64,000 bases of DNA from Solenopsis invicta (Eukaryota; Arthropoda; Insecta; Hymenoptera; Formicidae), in contig NC_052667.1 of assembly GCF_016802725.1 (NCBI RefSeq), forward strand, positions 17,561,846 to 17,625,845, given 5' to 3'. Positions within the stretch are counted from its first letter, which is position 1, and every line of letters begins with the position of its first letter. The notes under the pieces are model-generated. The model was given only the letters and a program-made list of their open reading frames with translations, did no database searches and was not told the DNA's origin. Positions 45,521-57,586 of this stretch are shown here, in pieces. A program made the position numbers and the translations under genes.

Positions 45521-47157
45521 TAGGCCAGCGGCGGAGCGACTGGCCTCCGAGATGCGTCGCGTCGCGGGGGGGGGGCGGACGTGCGGATCTCTTGCCCTCT
45601 GCGAAGGGTAGGGATCCGCATCTCCGAGTTTGACGATTCAGTGACCCCGGAGGATGTGGCCACGGCGGTCGCTGACTCCGGGGACTGCTTCGTGGCGGAC
45701 CTCAAGGTGGGTCGGGTAGTCGGGGGCTGGGCTCTGTGATAGTGCAGTGCCCGGTCGCCGCCGCTGCGAAAATCACCCGGGCGGGAAGTCTGACCCTGAG
45801 CTGGGTGGCGGCTCGCGTGGAGGTGCTCAAGGCGCCTCCGCAGCGATGTTTCCGGTGCTTTGCCCAGGGACATACGCAGCACCGGTGCCCTGGCGATGTC
45901 AACAGGGCCCGGTGCTGCTTCAATTGCGGGGGGAGGGGCACACCCAGGCAGAATGCGCGAATAGGCCGTTCTGCCCGGAGTGTGCCTCCAAATGTAAAGC
46001 GCATAATTACCGCCTCGGCGGTGAGAAATGCGAGCGGGTTCCCCCGGCTGCTCGACCGGGGAAGAGGGCTCCCCCTCCTCCGCAGCAAGAGGAGGGCGGA
46101 GACCCAGAAGAAGATCGGCCGGTGACCCCTCTGCCTAACACCCCGCCTGGCGCTCAGGCCGTGGACGGTGGTGTGTCGGGGGGGCCAGTGGCCGATATAG
46201 ACATGGAGGAGACCCCTCCCGTGGCGGAGGCCTCTGTCGATGAGGCCCTCATCACGGTGGTGATAGAGATATCGTCGGAGTCGTCCGGAGCCTCTGGGCT
46301 CCAGACGAGTCCGCCGACCAAAAAGAGGTGCGAGGCACTCGACAGCCCGAGTGCCTCGAACCTCCCCCAGGTGAAGGTGGTGCTCGAGCCCCTCCCTCTC
46401 CCGCAACGGAAAAAGCGAGTGGGACGAGACTCGAGCACCCCTCTCAAGAAGGCGTTGAGACCCCGAGCGGAGAAGGCGTTGACGCCTTCTCCCCCGGGGT
46501 CGCCTATTCTCGGAGGAGATAGGGCCGCGGAGTGATCCCCCTGGGGGGAGGGCCATCCCGCGATCCTGGGCCTCGTTTCCGGCTGCCCCTGCGCTCGGGG
46601 ATGCCCAGAAGACGAGGACCCTGGTTGTTGGGCCGCCCGACGAGTAGGGGTCTTCGCTCATCCGGTGAGCCGGCCACACGAGGATAGGAGGTAGGCCCAG
46701 TCGGTCCCTCGGGACCACTGGACCTTGGGTAGTGGGTTGGCGCGGAATGGGTAAGTTCGGCGCTTGCCTACTGCCCTAAAGGAGCGCGGGGGGGGCGTGC
46801 GGTGTTTTTCACGGCGCTACCCCGGGGTGGACAAGGTGGCAGCTGACGTATCTCGGCTGCCGCCCTGGCACGTCCTCTCCCAATCTGACGAACTGGCGCG
46901 TCGGGGGGCTCACGCTCCGACACCGGGGGAAGGCTACTGATGGAATGGCGTATTGCCGGCCGGGGCCTTCCTTCATCTGGGGCGAGGTAGCTCGGTAAGG
47001 TTTTTAGTTGGTAAGCGGGTTAGGACGAGCCTGGTTGCTGAAATTACGTGGCCGAATTAGCACCGTCCTGACTCGAGTCCAACACTACCATGGTCTAGCC
47101 AACCTGGTGTGCTATGAGCATTTCCCTCATCGTATAAAAAAAAAAAAAAAAAAAATT
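45521..47157 (+). mobile_element. R1-clade non-LTR retroposon, ORF1 only
   Basis: The insertion is bounded by a perfect 10-bp duplication ATATGCAGTG (45511-45520 and 47158-47167) and ends in an A20 tail. It encodes a zinc-knuckle ORF1 but goes straight into a GC-rich 3' untranslated region without any reverse transcriptase. An intact target duplication shows that this shortened form was itself retroposed. Confidence 0.88.
45590..46535 (+). pseudogene. R1-clade ORF1 (gag-like), frameshifted
   Basis: The N-terminal part (ISCPLRRVGIRISEFDDSVT, TPEDVATAVADSGDCFVADL) is followed after a shift near 45735 by CFRCFAQGHTQHRC, then after a shift in the G-run near 45935 by CFNCGGEGHTQAEC-like and CPECASKCKAHNYRLGG, the three zinc knuckles characteristic of R1/TRAS-type ORF1. 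A Pro/Ser/Glu-rich tail ends at TGA 46533-46535. ORF1 proteins bind element RNA. The upstream start is missing, probably through 5' truncation. Confidence 0.82.
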
Positions 47158-47167
47158 ATATGCAGTG

Positions 47168-47746
47168 ACCAATCTTATATTAATCAAAACAAATATATTA
47201 AGACTCGAGATTTAAACAATTAAAAATAAGTACAAAGGCTAATGAAAATCAACGCGATTAACAATGCGCATAAGACATCAAAAATACACAAAAATTCTTT
47301 GTTTATTCAATACAAGTTTGAACGTTTCAACTCTTCTTTGAACTCATCATCAGTTTAATAATAAGTTTCAACAGCAAAATTCAATTGAAATATCAGATCA
47401 TTGTCGGTTCGGTGTGTGGACGAGTCACTCACAGTTTGCCGAACCCAAAATGCTAATTTTCCATCGTGTATATTATGAAAGGAGATGGTTTGATCTTTCT
47501 ATAAATATGTGTATAGTTTTATGTAAATTAATCTTACAAGGGGAGAATCAGGTGAGTCACCCTGGGATTTCAATCCCAATTTTTTAGTTATTCTAGAGAC
47601 GAAGAAAAAGTTTATGTCTCCCGGCGTTTGATCGAATAGGCCTTAGTTTCGAAATAATAAATTTATGAAAATTGGCCATACCGCAGCGCGCCATATGAGC
47701 CTTCCCGGTAACTGTTCTCCCAACCAGTGTAGTCGCCTCCGTGCGT
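47168..47746. other. Non-coding spacer
   Basis: No gene recognised; mixed AT-rich sequence between the retroposon and the pogo-like element. Confidence 0.4.
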
Positions 47747-50660
47747 TAAGTGCTTGCTTCACAATCGTAAAATCCGGGTACGCTCCCGGATGTGTGCAAT
47801 ATATATATTTCTTTTAATAAATGTATTTATTTATCTTGATGGTATTGATATAATATGCAAATTTCTAAAACAGAAAATTTAATTTAATATCACTTTTTAA
47901 ACATTAATTTAAATTTAATTTGAAGGGAATTTGTATTTAAGTAATAATATTTGAAATAATAAATAGGTAATAATAATAATAATATATAAGTTATTTGAAA
48001 TGGATAACATATAAAGGCAACGTATCTAAATTTTTAAATTGTTTAAATTTAACACTGGTAAAAGAAGCGGATACAAAATGGTAAATAAACGAAAGGTTTT
48101 TAATTCCCTTGCAGGTATGTAGTCGGTTATAAAGCCAAAATTCTTTCACGTTTTGTCCTTGCTGCGCAATAACCTCTGCGCATCTCGACGCTTACATGTA
48201 ACTGCACCTTCAGGTAGGGCAACAATGAAAACTTTTAAAAAGTTACGGTTATAGTTAGGTGGTGGGAGAAGACCTATTGGCGGCATCTGCCTTAGCCAGT
48301 TTGCCCTTGTAAACAGCCACAGCTACATGCGCAGTTATTTCTCGATCAAAAAAGTTTTCACGGTGAAAAGTTGTAACAATGGCAGAAAAAGAAAATATTT
48401 TTCAACCATCAACAAGTGGAGCAAAAAAAGAAAATATTTTTTAACCATCAACAAGTGGAGCGACGATCGACTGTGATATTGAACAACAGAACCTTCCATT
48501 TATGGCAGCTTAAACAAGACATTACAGACGGTTTAAAAGTTTGTTGTGAAATGTTAGAGTCTTTAAAAATTGCTGAAGGATCTCCAAGTGAAGTTGTGAC
48601 AAGTCTAAAAGTAAAAATTCTGGGGAAAAAAATGACCGAAGCCATCACTGAGGTTCTTAAAGATTTCGATTTCTACGACGACTATGCCCTTTTTTTGCCA
48701 GAGGAAGAAATTTTGCAAGAACATGAAGAAGAAGAACCGCAAACTGATTCATCACCGGAGAAAACGGTTTCCACTTCATCTAGTACGTCCATTGTTTCAC
48801 AATTAGAATCCGAAAAAGAGTATAAGATGCAATGCAAACAACGTAAGATTTCTGATTACATACCATTGGAAACAAAGATAAAAGTTCTAAATATGGTAAG
48901 AGAACACCCCAATTGGAGTATACAAACAATTCATCAACGTAGAGGAAGTGCTCTTCAACGTAAAAGTGATTTGAAACGATGGTGTGCAGAAATCGAGCAA
49001 GGTGGTGGCATTAAAGAAAAATACGACATTAACAAATGGACAATTGATCGTTTTCGCGAAGGGAAACAGGAAAAACCAGTGACATTACGAATGCTGCAAT
49101 AATAGGCTTCCCAAGCAGCGGTACAATTTAAAAGTCTTAATTTTGTACCGTCTCACCAATGGACAGTTAGATTTAAATAGAGCTTTCAGATTCGACAAAG
49201 GAAAGTCACGCGATATATTAAATCGAAAAATGCTTTAGATATTTCAAATATATTAAAAGAAGCAGGAAAATTTCAAAAGCGTATAGCTAGGCAAATATTA
49301 AAATTTGACAGTGATTATGTAATCAACACCGACCAAACCGGCTGTGAATATCGAGTCGATGTGCGAAGAATTTTATCTGCTAAAGGCAAAAAAAGCACTG
49401 AAGTTTTTTTCGGAGATTTCAACAAAATCACCCACAGTTATACGGCACAATATACGATAACTGCCTGAGGAAAACTGCTACCAAAAGTGTCCCTGTGTAT
49501 GCAAGAGTCGAAAGGGGTGTTTGGTCCTCGTGTCTCGGCTGCAATCGACAAATTATCGGAATGCTATGGCAATATATACGTCACTGCCTCGAAATCAGGT
49601 AAATTAACAAAAGATCACTTTGTCCAATTCGTCGTAAACAAAAGATTACTTGGGCCAATTCTTCGTAAACATTATCAAACCATATTGCAACGACAACAAA
49701 TTCCTGCTCATCTTGGACTCGTGGGGAGGATAAACGGATCCAGCACATTTTAATAGTATTTTTACTAATGACGATAAAAATTGCAGTTCAACAGTGGAAA
49801 TTATTTCACCTCATTGCACACCGTACTGCCAACCAAGCGACTTTTTCCGACAAGTGAAAAACTTCATTCGAAGAATTCAAAATTCTGTTGAAGTTTTACA
49901 ACAAAACCGGCAGTTCTCTTTGCGAGAAGACGCAACAAAGATTCATTTTTTAATTTATTCAGAATTATTAGCGAGAGCTTTTACAGATATGTTAAAATAC
50001 TCTTGGTTTGCATCGAAATTAATTCCTGAAAGAAATGTGTTTCAAAACGTCAACGAAATATGCTTCCCCCCGGACTTACAAAAAAATAAATGTATATGTA
50101 ATACTCCTTCATTTATTCATTATGCAAACTGTAGAAAATTTATATGTTTTAAATGTTTTTATGATGTTTATCATCTAAGTAATTGTTTCCCATCGAAATA
50201 ATTTAATTTCGTAATAAATCTGCAATACTTGAATAAATAAATTTTGTAATAAAAGTATTTACATTCACATTCACAATCAGATGATTGTTTATTATTCTTC
50301 TTCTACGATTAATTATTTTAAAAACTAAAATTTTAAAATACTGCTAATATTATTTCTAATTAAATTTTAAATTAGACAATTTGAAAATTTAGATACGTTG
50401 TTTTTATATGTTATCTATTTCAAATAACTTATATATTATTATTATTATTATTATCACCTATTTATTATTTTAAATATTATTACTTGAATTTAAATTAAAT
50501 TTAAATTAATGTTTAGAAAGTGATATTAAATTAAATTTTCTATTTTAGAAATTTACATACTATATCAAGATAAATAAATACACTTATAAAAAAAAATATA
50601 AAAAAATATTGCACACATCCGGGAGCAAACCCAGACCTTACGATTGTGAAGCAAGCTTAG
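47747..50660 (+). mobile_element. pogo-like DNA transposon with about 300-bp inverted repeats
   Basis: Left arm (about 47747-48050) and right arm (about 50360-50660) are inverted copies, both including GCTTGCTTCACAATCGTAA at the outer end and CCCGGATGTGTGCAATAT just inside. They enclose a broken DDE transposase gene. The outermost 60 bp of each arm look tRNA-like (a GGGTxxGCTCCCGG T-arm). The exact termini and target duplication could not be fixed. Confidence 0.72.
48379..50201 (+). pseudogene. pogo-like DDE transposase, broken
   Basis: The likely start is ATG 48379 (MAEKENIFQPSTSGA). A 39-bp tandem duplication (48385-48462) then repeats this segment and introduces a stop. The second piece (to 49102) has an acidic linker and a helix-turn-helix-like region (PLETKIKVLNMVREHPNWSI). 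The catalytic region follows in other frames: VINTDQTGCEYRVD (first Asp, about 49320), a LDSWGG-stop-TD motif (second Asp, about 49718, Gln replaced by TAA) and ISPHCTPYCQPSDFF (third Asp, about 49800). A Cys-rich C-terminus (CICNTPSF, FICFKCFYDVYH) ends at 50201. Several frameshifts prevent function. It belongs to the IS630/Tc1/mariner superfamily, probably pogo-like. Confidence 0.75.
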
Positions 50661-50678
50661 ATCTTTATCCTTGTGGTA

Positions 50679-50711
<33 letters not shown>

Positions 50712-50956
50712 GCGCGCCCGCCCGCCGCACGCACGCACGCACGCACTTGTAATATTTAGTGCAATAATTTTATAAACCTGTAGATTTTCGTATTCTTATT
50801 ACTTACATTTTACGTACATCGAATGTTATATTCAGATTTCAACATGTTACACGTCAATCGCCAAAGCGGGAGTCGGAAGTTAGCCACACCGCAGGGGCAA
50901 AACTGAAATGGTATTAGTCGCCTGCGGAACTTTAAACCGACATAACTTCTATAAGT
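50661..50956. repeat. (AC)n and (GCAC)n microsatellites and spacer
   Basis: An AC tract at about 50682-50708 is followed by GCCCGCCCGCC and a GCAC tetramer array to about 50746. No gene in the rest. Confidence 0.9.
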
Positions 50957-51467
50957 TGTATTAGGATTTTTTTCTTAAAATGTTCCAAAGAATCCGGTCT
51001 TAAAAAGAGATCCAAGTTTTCTGGGACACCTTGTATATACAAGGTGTCCCAGTATAAATGACCACCTCCCTTTATCTCGTAAACTAACAAAGATAGATTA
51101 AACCGACATAACTTCTATAATTTGTAAAATAATTTTAATAAATCATACATCATTGTATTCATTAGAAAAAACATTACAACTTTTATTATATAAAAATATT
51201 CACTTTACTATGTAAAAGTTGTGCATATCTCTTCGTTCTTTAACATAGATAATTTTTTTAAGTAACCACTGTGCTCACAATAAATTTTAGTTCAAACCAT
51301 TTAATTTGATATTATATTTATTGGATCTATCTTTGTTAGTTTACGAGATAAAGGGAGGTGGTCACTTATACTGGGACACCTTGTATATACAAGGTGTCCC
51401 AGAAAACTTGGATCTCTTTTTAAGACCGGATTCTTTGGAACATTTTAAGAAAAAAATCCTAATACAA
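50957..51467. mobile_element. Nested palindromic element
   Basis: Outer arms of about 140 bp (50957-51096 and about 51324-51467) are inverted copies. Each arm also contains a perfect 32-bp palindrome (half-site CTGGGACACCTTGTAT). The loop is AT-rich with no ORF. Confidence 0.9.
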
Positions 51468-51618
51468 AAATGTCACGGGTACAATGGTTTCCAAATTATT
51501 CGCGATTAAAATTTTCGAATTATGGAGCTGACATTTCGCGCGCTTAGGTATGATGATATGACATTGTTACAAATGTATCTTATTCACTAACGAGTTCATG
51601 ATTCTTAGCAATAGAAGT
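51468..51618. other. Short non-coding spacer
   Basis: No gene seen before the BEL LTR. Confidence 0.5.
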
Positions 51619-52164
51619 TGTTGCGGAACGCCGCAATTTTCAGCCTCTTTCCGAATTATTGATTCCAAAGCCAAGAATGTTGCGAAGCGCTGAAATTATT
51701 ATTTTTGAATTTCAGGCGATCAATTCTTGGCTTTGGAGTCAACATGTTATTGTTTGTCGATCAGAGCGGAGCTCGGTCTGGCGTCCGCATGATCGCGCGC
51801 GTGGTCGCGCGATGCGCGCTGTAGCCGACCAATTGACGTTCGATACGCGACGATCTCGCGTGTTCGAACGGCTAAGCCCGGCACGACTTGTTCTCTGAGA
51901 AACCGCGAAAAGTTCACGTGAGACCCTCGGGAACGGATCGTGTCGCAGGCTATATAGACTCCCGCAAACGGCGGGAGCGCGCCTTTTTGTAGCCGAATTC
52001 CGAGGAGTAAGCATATCGTGGTAATAGAAAGCGAATATCTTAGTGCGAGATAAAAGTCATAATTTTCAAACGCTACAAGCGCATTCACAGAAATTTAACG
52101 GGCATCTTCATCCCGCCAAGTTGCACGCGATGCTAGTTCGCGTACCAGTGCCGTGCAACGAACA
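51619..52164 (+). repeat. 5' LTR of BEL element 1
   Basis: Begins TGTTGCGGAACGCCGC. TATATAG near 51950 is a candidate TATA box. Ends CGTGCAACGAACA. Confidence 0.9.
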
Positions 52165-52167
52165 TTC

Positions 52168-52185
52168 TGGTCCTTCGAGCCGGAT
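52168..52185 (+). promoter_or_regulatory. Primer-binding site of BEL element 1
   Basis: TGGTCCTTCGAGCCGGAT lies 3 nt after the LTR, a sequence I recall as common in this position in insect BEL elements; the tRNA was not identified. Confidence 0.65.
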
Positions 52186-52280
52186 CATTCCGCCGGCGCA
52201 TGCAGTGCATTAGTGACATTCGTGGTGACTCCGTTCCTCAGTGCCTTTCGGAGTACAACTGTGAGCTATAGACTGAAAAG

Positions 52281-53578
52281 ATGAGCATGAATTTTGAGAG
52301 TGCCGTTTGACTGCAAGTCGAACTGCGTGGCCGTATAGCGCGGCGGAGAACGTGCGAAAGCTCGATGCCGCGAACATTACAGTCGATGTGATCGAGGACC
52401 GCCTCCAGTTGCTCGACAAAAATTGGGAGAGGTTCGAGGCCAGGCACGTAGAATTACATAGTAAGTACTGGGATGATCACGAGGACAGCGATTATTTTCG
52501 CGACGGTTACGCGGCCGAAACCGAGGAAGTTTATCTGTCGCAACGCACCGCGCGTACCATGTTACGACGCTCGCTTGTCGGGAACACGGCGAGAGCGGAA
52601 CCGCGACCGCCCGCGAGTGAGCCTCCGCTGTTACCTTCACACGCTCCTCGCACGACCTTGCCCAAGATTACCGTGCCGGACTTCTCGGGCAAGTTCGAAG
52701 ATTGGCCATCATTTCGCGACCTTTTTCGCTCGATCATCGGGAACGATCGGCATCTTTCCAACGTCGAGAAACTGCATTATTTGCGAACATGCTTAGAGAA
52801 GGAGGCCGCCTCGCTCATTAAACCGCTGTCTATCGTAAGCGAAAATTACCAACGGGCTTGGACTTGGCTTTAGGAGTACTATGAAAACAAGCACCTGTTA
52901 GTTCGCTCGTGTTTCGCGAATTTTTCCTCGCTCGGCAAGATAAAAAACGGTTTGGCGAGTGAATTGCAAAGGCTCTATCTGGGAGCCACCGGAACGATTG
53001 ACAACCTCGAGTGCATCGGCCGACCAATCACTAATTGCGAGGATTTTTTCGTTTACTCCGTGGTTGATCAACTCGAGCCGAGTTCGCGTCTCAATTGGGA
53101 GGAACTGCTCCAGGATCGTACGGACCCGCCGTCGTACGCAGAGTTAAAATTATTTCTGGAGCAGCGGTTGCGAGTACTGGAGACAGTGCAACCGCCAAAT
53201 CCAGAGAGCAGCGTAACGAAGGTTACTTCTGGCGACGCGAAGGCAACACGCGTTCACCACGTGAAGGGCCAAGAGCAGAAGCGGAGCCGATGCCCACTAT
53301 GTAAAGCCGAGCATTTCCTGATGCAATGCGAGGCATACCGGAAGAAGACTCCTCCAGAGCGCATGCAGTACGTGCAGGAGGGGAGCCTTTGTCGCAATTG
53401 CCTCGGGTCACATTGGGCGAGCGAATGTCCATCCAAGAGATCGTGCGCGATGTGCGGGGAACGTCATCATTCCTCGCTGCCTCCCGCGAAGTCGCGCTCG
53501 CGAGCACGTCGCATCACGCCGGCCGGCCGGCGCACGAGCCGGCAACCGCGCTGCTGGCTACAGCTCGTATCCACGTGA
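52281..53578 (+). pseudogene. BEL gag, broken
   Basis: A likely start at 52281 (MSMNFESAV) runs into TGA at 52308. The frame then continues from 52307 with LDAANITVDVIEDRLQLLDK and the conserved LPKITVPDFSGKFEDWPSFR block (DUF1759-type). A stop at 52871 (Trp expected) precedes LVRSCFANFSSL. Zinc knuckles CPLCKAEHFLMQC, CRNCLGSHWASEC and CAMCGERHH lie near 53290-53480. It packages element RNA in intact relatives. Confidence 0.88.
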
Positions 53579-53589
53579 TCGACCGTTTC

Positions 53590-55613
53590 GGAGGGGAACA
53601 TGCGGCTCGCGCGCTTGTCCTGGCGCAGAAACCTCTCTCATCACCGAGGCCTTGGCGCAGCAAATAAGATTGCCGCGCTCTCGTGCTGCTCACGCGATCT
53701 TCGGTGTTTGCGAAGTACAGACCGCTGTATTGCGGGGAAAGGTAAAGCTCGCCTTTACCTCGCGCTTGGGCGGACCAACGGTGACGATCAAGGCGCTCGT
53801 GGTGCCTTGCCTCACCATTTACACTAGCGATGGCAGTGGCAGCGCCGGCGACTGGCCCCATCTGTGCGGATTGGAGTTGGCCGACCCTGACTACTTAGCC
53901 AATGATCCCATTGAGGTGCTGTTCGGCGTCGGTGCCTGTGCTGCTATTCTCCGCAACGGTCTTGGACGTGGCGGTCCGAACCAGCCTATAAGACAAAGGA
54001 CTATTTTAGGTTGGATAATATCGGGTGACCTCACGGACGAGGACAAGGACGGGCCTCCTCGCACGAGCTCGCTGCAGTGCTCCGTAGGAGACGACCTGGC
54101 ACTAAGCGTGCGCCGTTTCTGGGAGCAGGAAGAGCTTCCGTCTGCAACGACCATTCCGCTTACCCCCGATAAGCAGGCAGCGGAGGACCACTTCGTCAAG
54201 ACTCATCGTTGCTTGCAGGATGGGCGGTACGTTGTGAGCCTTCCGCTGATGGAGCCTCTGCCGGATTTCTCGAGCTTTCGCACCACGGCGCTTCGCGTCT
54301 TAACGCACGTCGAAAGGCGACTCGACCGCGACGCGATCATGAAGACGATGTACACCGAGTTCCTGCGACAGTACGAGGACCTGCGACACATGTCACTCGC
54401 TGATCCCTCGCCTGATCGCCTTGCTAATCGAACGTACTATCTCCCTCATCATGGAGTGCTGCGTGCTGCGAGCGCCTCCACCAATTTGAGAGTCGTCTTT
54501 AACGGCTCTTCTAATCTCGCTTCCGGTGGGTCTCTAAATGAAGTCTTCAGTCTCCTTCCGGGACCAAACATGCTGCCAGCCCTAGCAGATGTTCTCCTCC
54601 GGTGGCGTGCGCATAAGTTCGTCATAGCTTCGAACATCGAGAAAATGTTCAGGCAGATCCAAGTTCATCAGGCTGATCGTAACCTGCAACGTATTCTCTG
54701 GCGTCACAACAGGACCGACGACGTCAGAGAATATCAGCTCAACACGGTCACCTATGGTCTCGCCTGCGCTCCGTTCTTGGCCATGAGAACTCTCAGGCAG
54801 TTGGCCGATGATGAGGAGAGCGCTTATCCCCTCGGAGCGGCGACCCTACGGCGGGACGTCTACATGGATGACGTCCTCACCGGCGCCGCCACATACAAGG
54901 AAGCAAAAGAGATCCAACGGCAGCTGGCATGCATCTGCTCGGCGGGCGGATTCCCCCTGAAGAAGTGGTCGACGAACGATGCCGCCCTTCTGGAGGAAAT
55001 CCCGCCAGCCGACCAACTGACAACAACCTCCTCTTTTTCGTGGCTACCTTTCGAAAGCCATCCTACTCTCGGGTTGCAATGGCACCCGACTTCAGATCAC
55101 TTTACCTTCTCATTTAGTGAAGTTTCAGAAGCAGTTCCCACGAAGCGCTCCGTTCTTTCTCAGACTGCCCGAATGTTTGATCCGCTTGGATGGCTGGCTT
55201 CTGTCGTGGTCAGAGCCAAGATTCATATCCAGACAACGTGGCTTCAAGGTCTTGGCTGGGACGACCCGTTGGTTGACGCAGACGCCACTGCTTGGAAGGC
55301 GTTTCAGTCCGAGCTTTACCTGGTGCGGCGGATTCACGTTCCGAGGTGGTTGCGGTGCTCCTCCGATCATGTCCAGCTGGAGCTCCACGGGTTTGCGGAC
55401 GCTTCTGAGCGGGCGTACGCAGCGGTCGCCTATCTTTGCGTGCGGTCTGCTGAGGAGAGAACCAGCTCAATTATCATGGCCAAGACTAGAGTGGCGCCTC
55501 TAAAGCAAGTCTTGCTGCCTCGTCTGGAGCTTGCCGGTGCTGCTCTGCTGGCACGCCTGGTCTCGCATGTACAATCCGCGCTGAGTCTGCAGAGCGTGCC
55601 GGTCTTTCTCTAA
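53590..55613 (+). pseudogene. BEL pol: protease, reverse transcriptase, RNase H
   Basis: A long open frame from 53652 carries the protease-linker region (GWIISGD), reverse transcriptase with NLRVVFNGSS, QLNTVTYGLACAPF and an intact YMDD (54861-54872), and RNase H (LHGFADASERAYAA). The block normally reading DIEKMF reads NIEKMF (Asn codon 54633-54635), removing the first catalytic Asp, so polymerase activity is probably lost. A TAA ends the frame at 55611-55613 within RNase H; sequence beyond continues the homology (SDSTVTLSWIQGHPFRW, then NRVAEI-stop). Confidence 0.9.
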
Positions 55614-57440
55614 TCCGACTCTACCGTGACCTTGAGTTGGATTCAGGGACACCCGTTTCGCTGGACGACGTACGTGGCCAATCGCGTGGCAGAGATCTAG
55701 CGAACGGTCCCGAGGGCTCATTGGCGGCATGTGCCGGGCTGCGACAATCCGGCCGATTGCGCTTCCAGGAGAGTGCGGCCGGACAAGTTTGTGGCTCACC
55801 CGCTGTGGTGGTCGGGTCCTGACAAAGGAGAGGACTGAGTGGCCTCCCTCCGCCTTCTCTGCGGACCAGGAGCTGCCCGAGGTGCGCATTCGGTTCCATC
55901 ACGTGGAGGTTGATCCTGAGGAACCGGCCTGGGTGACCCGATTCTCTGGGCTGAATCGGCTGATCCGCGTCGCTGCCTGGTATCGACGGTGGCTGGGCAG
56001 CGTTCGGTCGGCTGTTGGAGGTGGAGGTGCGTCCCTCAACGTGGACGAGCTAGAGGCTACTCGCCTGTCTATGATACGGCTGACGCAGTCGGTCTGGTGG
56101 GAAAGGCGGCTGGGCGCGGTCAGGTGTGGTCAGGCGCTGCCGAGGAGGAGCTCTCTAGTCAAGCTGAGCCCGTTCCTGGACGATCAGGGCATTCTGCGAG
56201 TGGGCAAACAATTGCTGTACTCGCTGTTGTCATACGACGAGAAGCATCCCGTGATTCTACCGAGGAGGGCTCATCTGACGCGGCTCGTCATCGAGGACTG
56301 CCACCGCGCAGCGTTGCACGGTGGAACTCAGGCGACCTTGGGCCTGATCCGACAGCGATACTGGATCTCTGGGGGGAGGCAGTTAAGGCCGCCATCCACC
56401 GTTGTCTGCCCTGTGTGCGATGACGGGCGGCAACGCCGACGCAGAGAATGGCCGATCTCCCGCGACCTCGCGTAGTTCCATCTCGACCCTTCCTACACGC
56501 AGGGGTCGACTACGCGGGGCCAGTCATGCTGCGGACAAGCTGGGGGCGGGGGCATAAATGCGTACAAGGCCTTCGTAGCCGTGTTCGTCTGCTTGAGCTT
56601 TCGCGCCGTTCATTTAGAAGTCGTTTCCGACTACTCGTCAAAGGCGTTTCTCGCGGCCTTGAAACGCTTCACTTCTCGTCGAGGACTGTGCCATACCCTG
56701 TATTCTGACTGCGGTACTAATTTTGTAGGTGCCGATCGTCAATTGCGCGACCTCTTCGCAGACAGCACCGTGGAGAGTAAGCGAGTAGCGGACGGCTTGA
56801 GCAACCAGGGAATACGGTAGCGCTTTAATCCACCTGCGGCGCCTTAGTTTGGTGGTCTCTGGGAGGCTGCCGTCAAATCTATGAAGCACCACCTCCGGCG
56901 GGTGCTAGGTGAGACCCGGCGGGTCCCGATAGCGCACATCCCGATAACACACAAACCACTCACAATGGCAGATTCCTAGAGATTTTCCCTAGGTTGGGTT
57001 AGATAAGTCAAGATGATTGGTTGGTGGGCTATTGGGATGTGCGCTATCGGAACCCTCCCGGTGAGACCACTCTTTGAGGAGATGACGACGCTTCTCGCGC
57101 AGGTGGAGGCCTACATGAATTCGAGACCGTTGCAGGCCCTCTCGGATGACCCGGAGGGCTTAGCCGCTCTCACCCCGGGCCACTTCCTCGTGGGATCGGC
57201 CATCAACGCCTTGCCGGAGCCATCCTTACGGGACGAACCCGCTGGCCGCCTCGGGTGCAGCGTATGCGGGATCAGCTGTGAGATAGGTGGTCGCAAGAAT
57301 ACCTCCACGCCATCGACCAAAGTGGTGGACAACCAACTCCGACATCGAAGTGGGTCGCCTGTGCCTACTGAGGAGCGAGATCAACCCTCCGACCAAGTAG
57401 CCTCTTGCGCGGGTCATTAGCGTGCGTCCAAGCGACGATG
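55614..57440 (+). pseudogene. BEL integrase and C-terminal domain, broken
   Basis: Pieces include the RNase H-integrase linker (GCDNPADC), an integrase N-terminal region (KHPVILPRRAHLTRLVI, then HGGTQATLGLIRQRYWI), the core (RAVHLEVVSDYSSKAFLAAL, LYSDCGTNF) and a C-terminal segment (EAYMNSRPLQAL, LTPGHFLVG) typical of BEL. Stops occur at about 56474 and 56818, and a MITE inserts at 56917. Not functional. Confidence 0.88.
56917..57060. mobile_element. hAT-like MITE, 144 bp, in BEL integrase
   Basis: Perfect 8-bp duplication GTGAGACC (56909-56916 and 57061-57068). Inverted ends contain CCGATAGCGCACATCCC on both sides. Integrase homology resumes exactly after the duplication. Confidence 0.93.
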
Positions 57441-57586
57441 GGCGAATCCGCGTCGTAACAGTGCGTACAATACTTCCGAGCTGACTCGTCCTGTCGCTAA
57501 GCTGGTGCTCCTACCGGTGTCGTCGTCCGGCAATTGCGAGGCCGGTACCAATTAGTCGTTGACCGTATCAACGACGGCGGGCGGAA

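Noticed and set aside
45702..46718. 338-codon minus-strand ORF
   Set aside because: It is antisense to the zinc-knuckle ORF1 of the R1-clade retroposon and is explained by high GC content.
53095..57417. Numerous ORFs in other frames across BEL element 1
   Set aside because: They overlap well-supported gag-pol homology and have no independent motifs.
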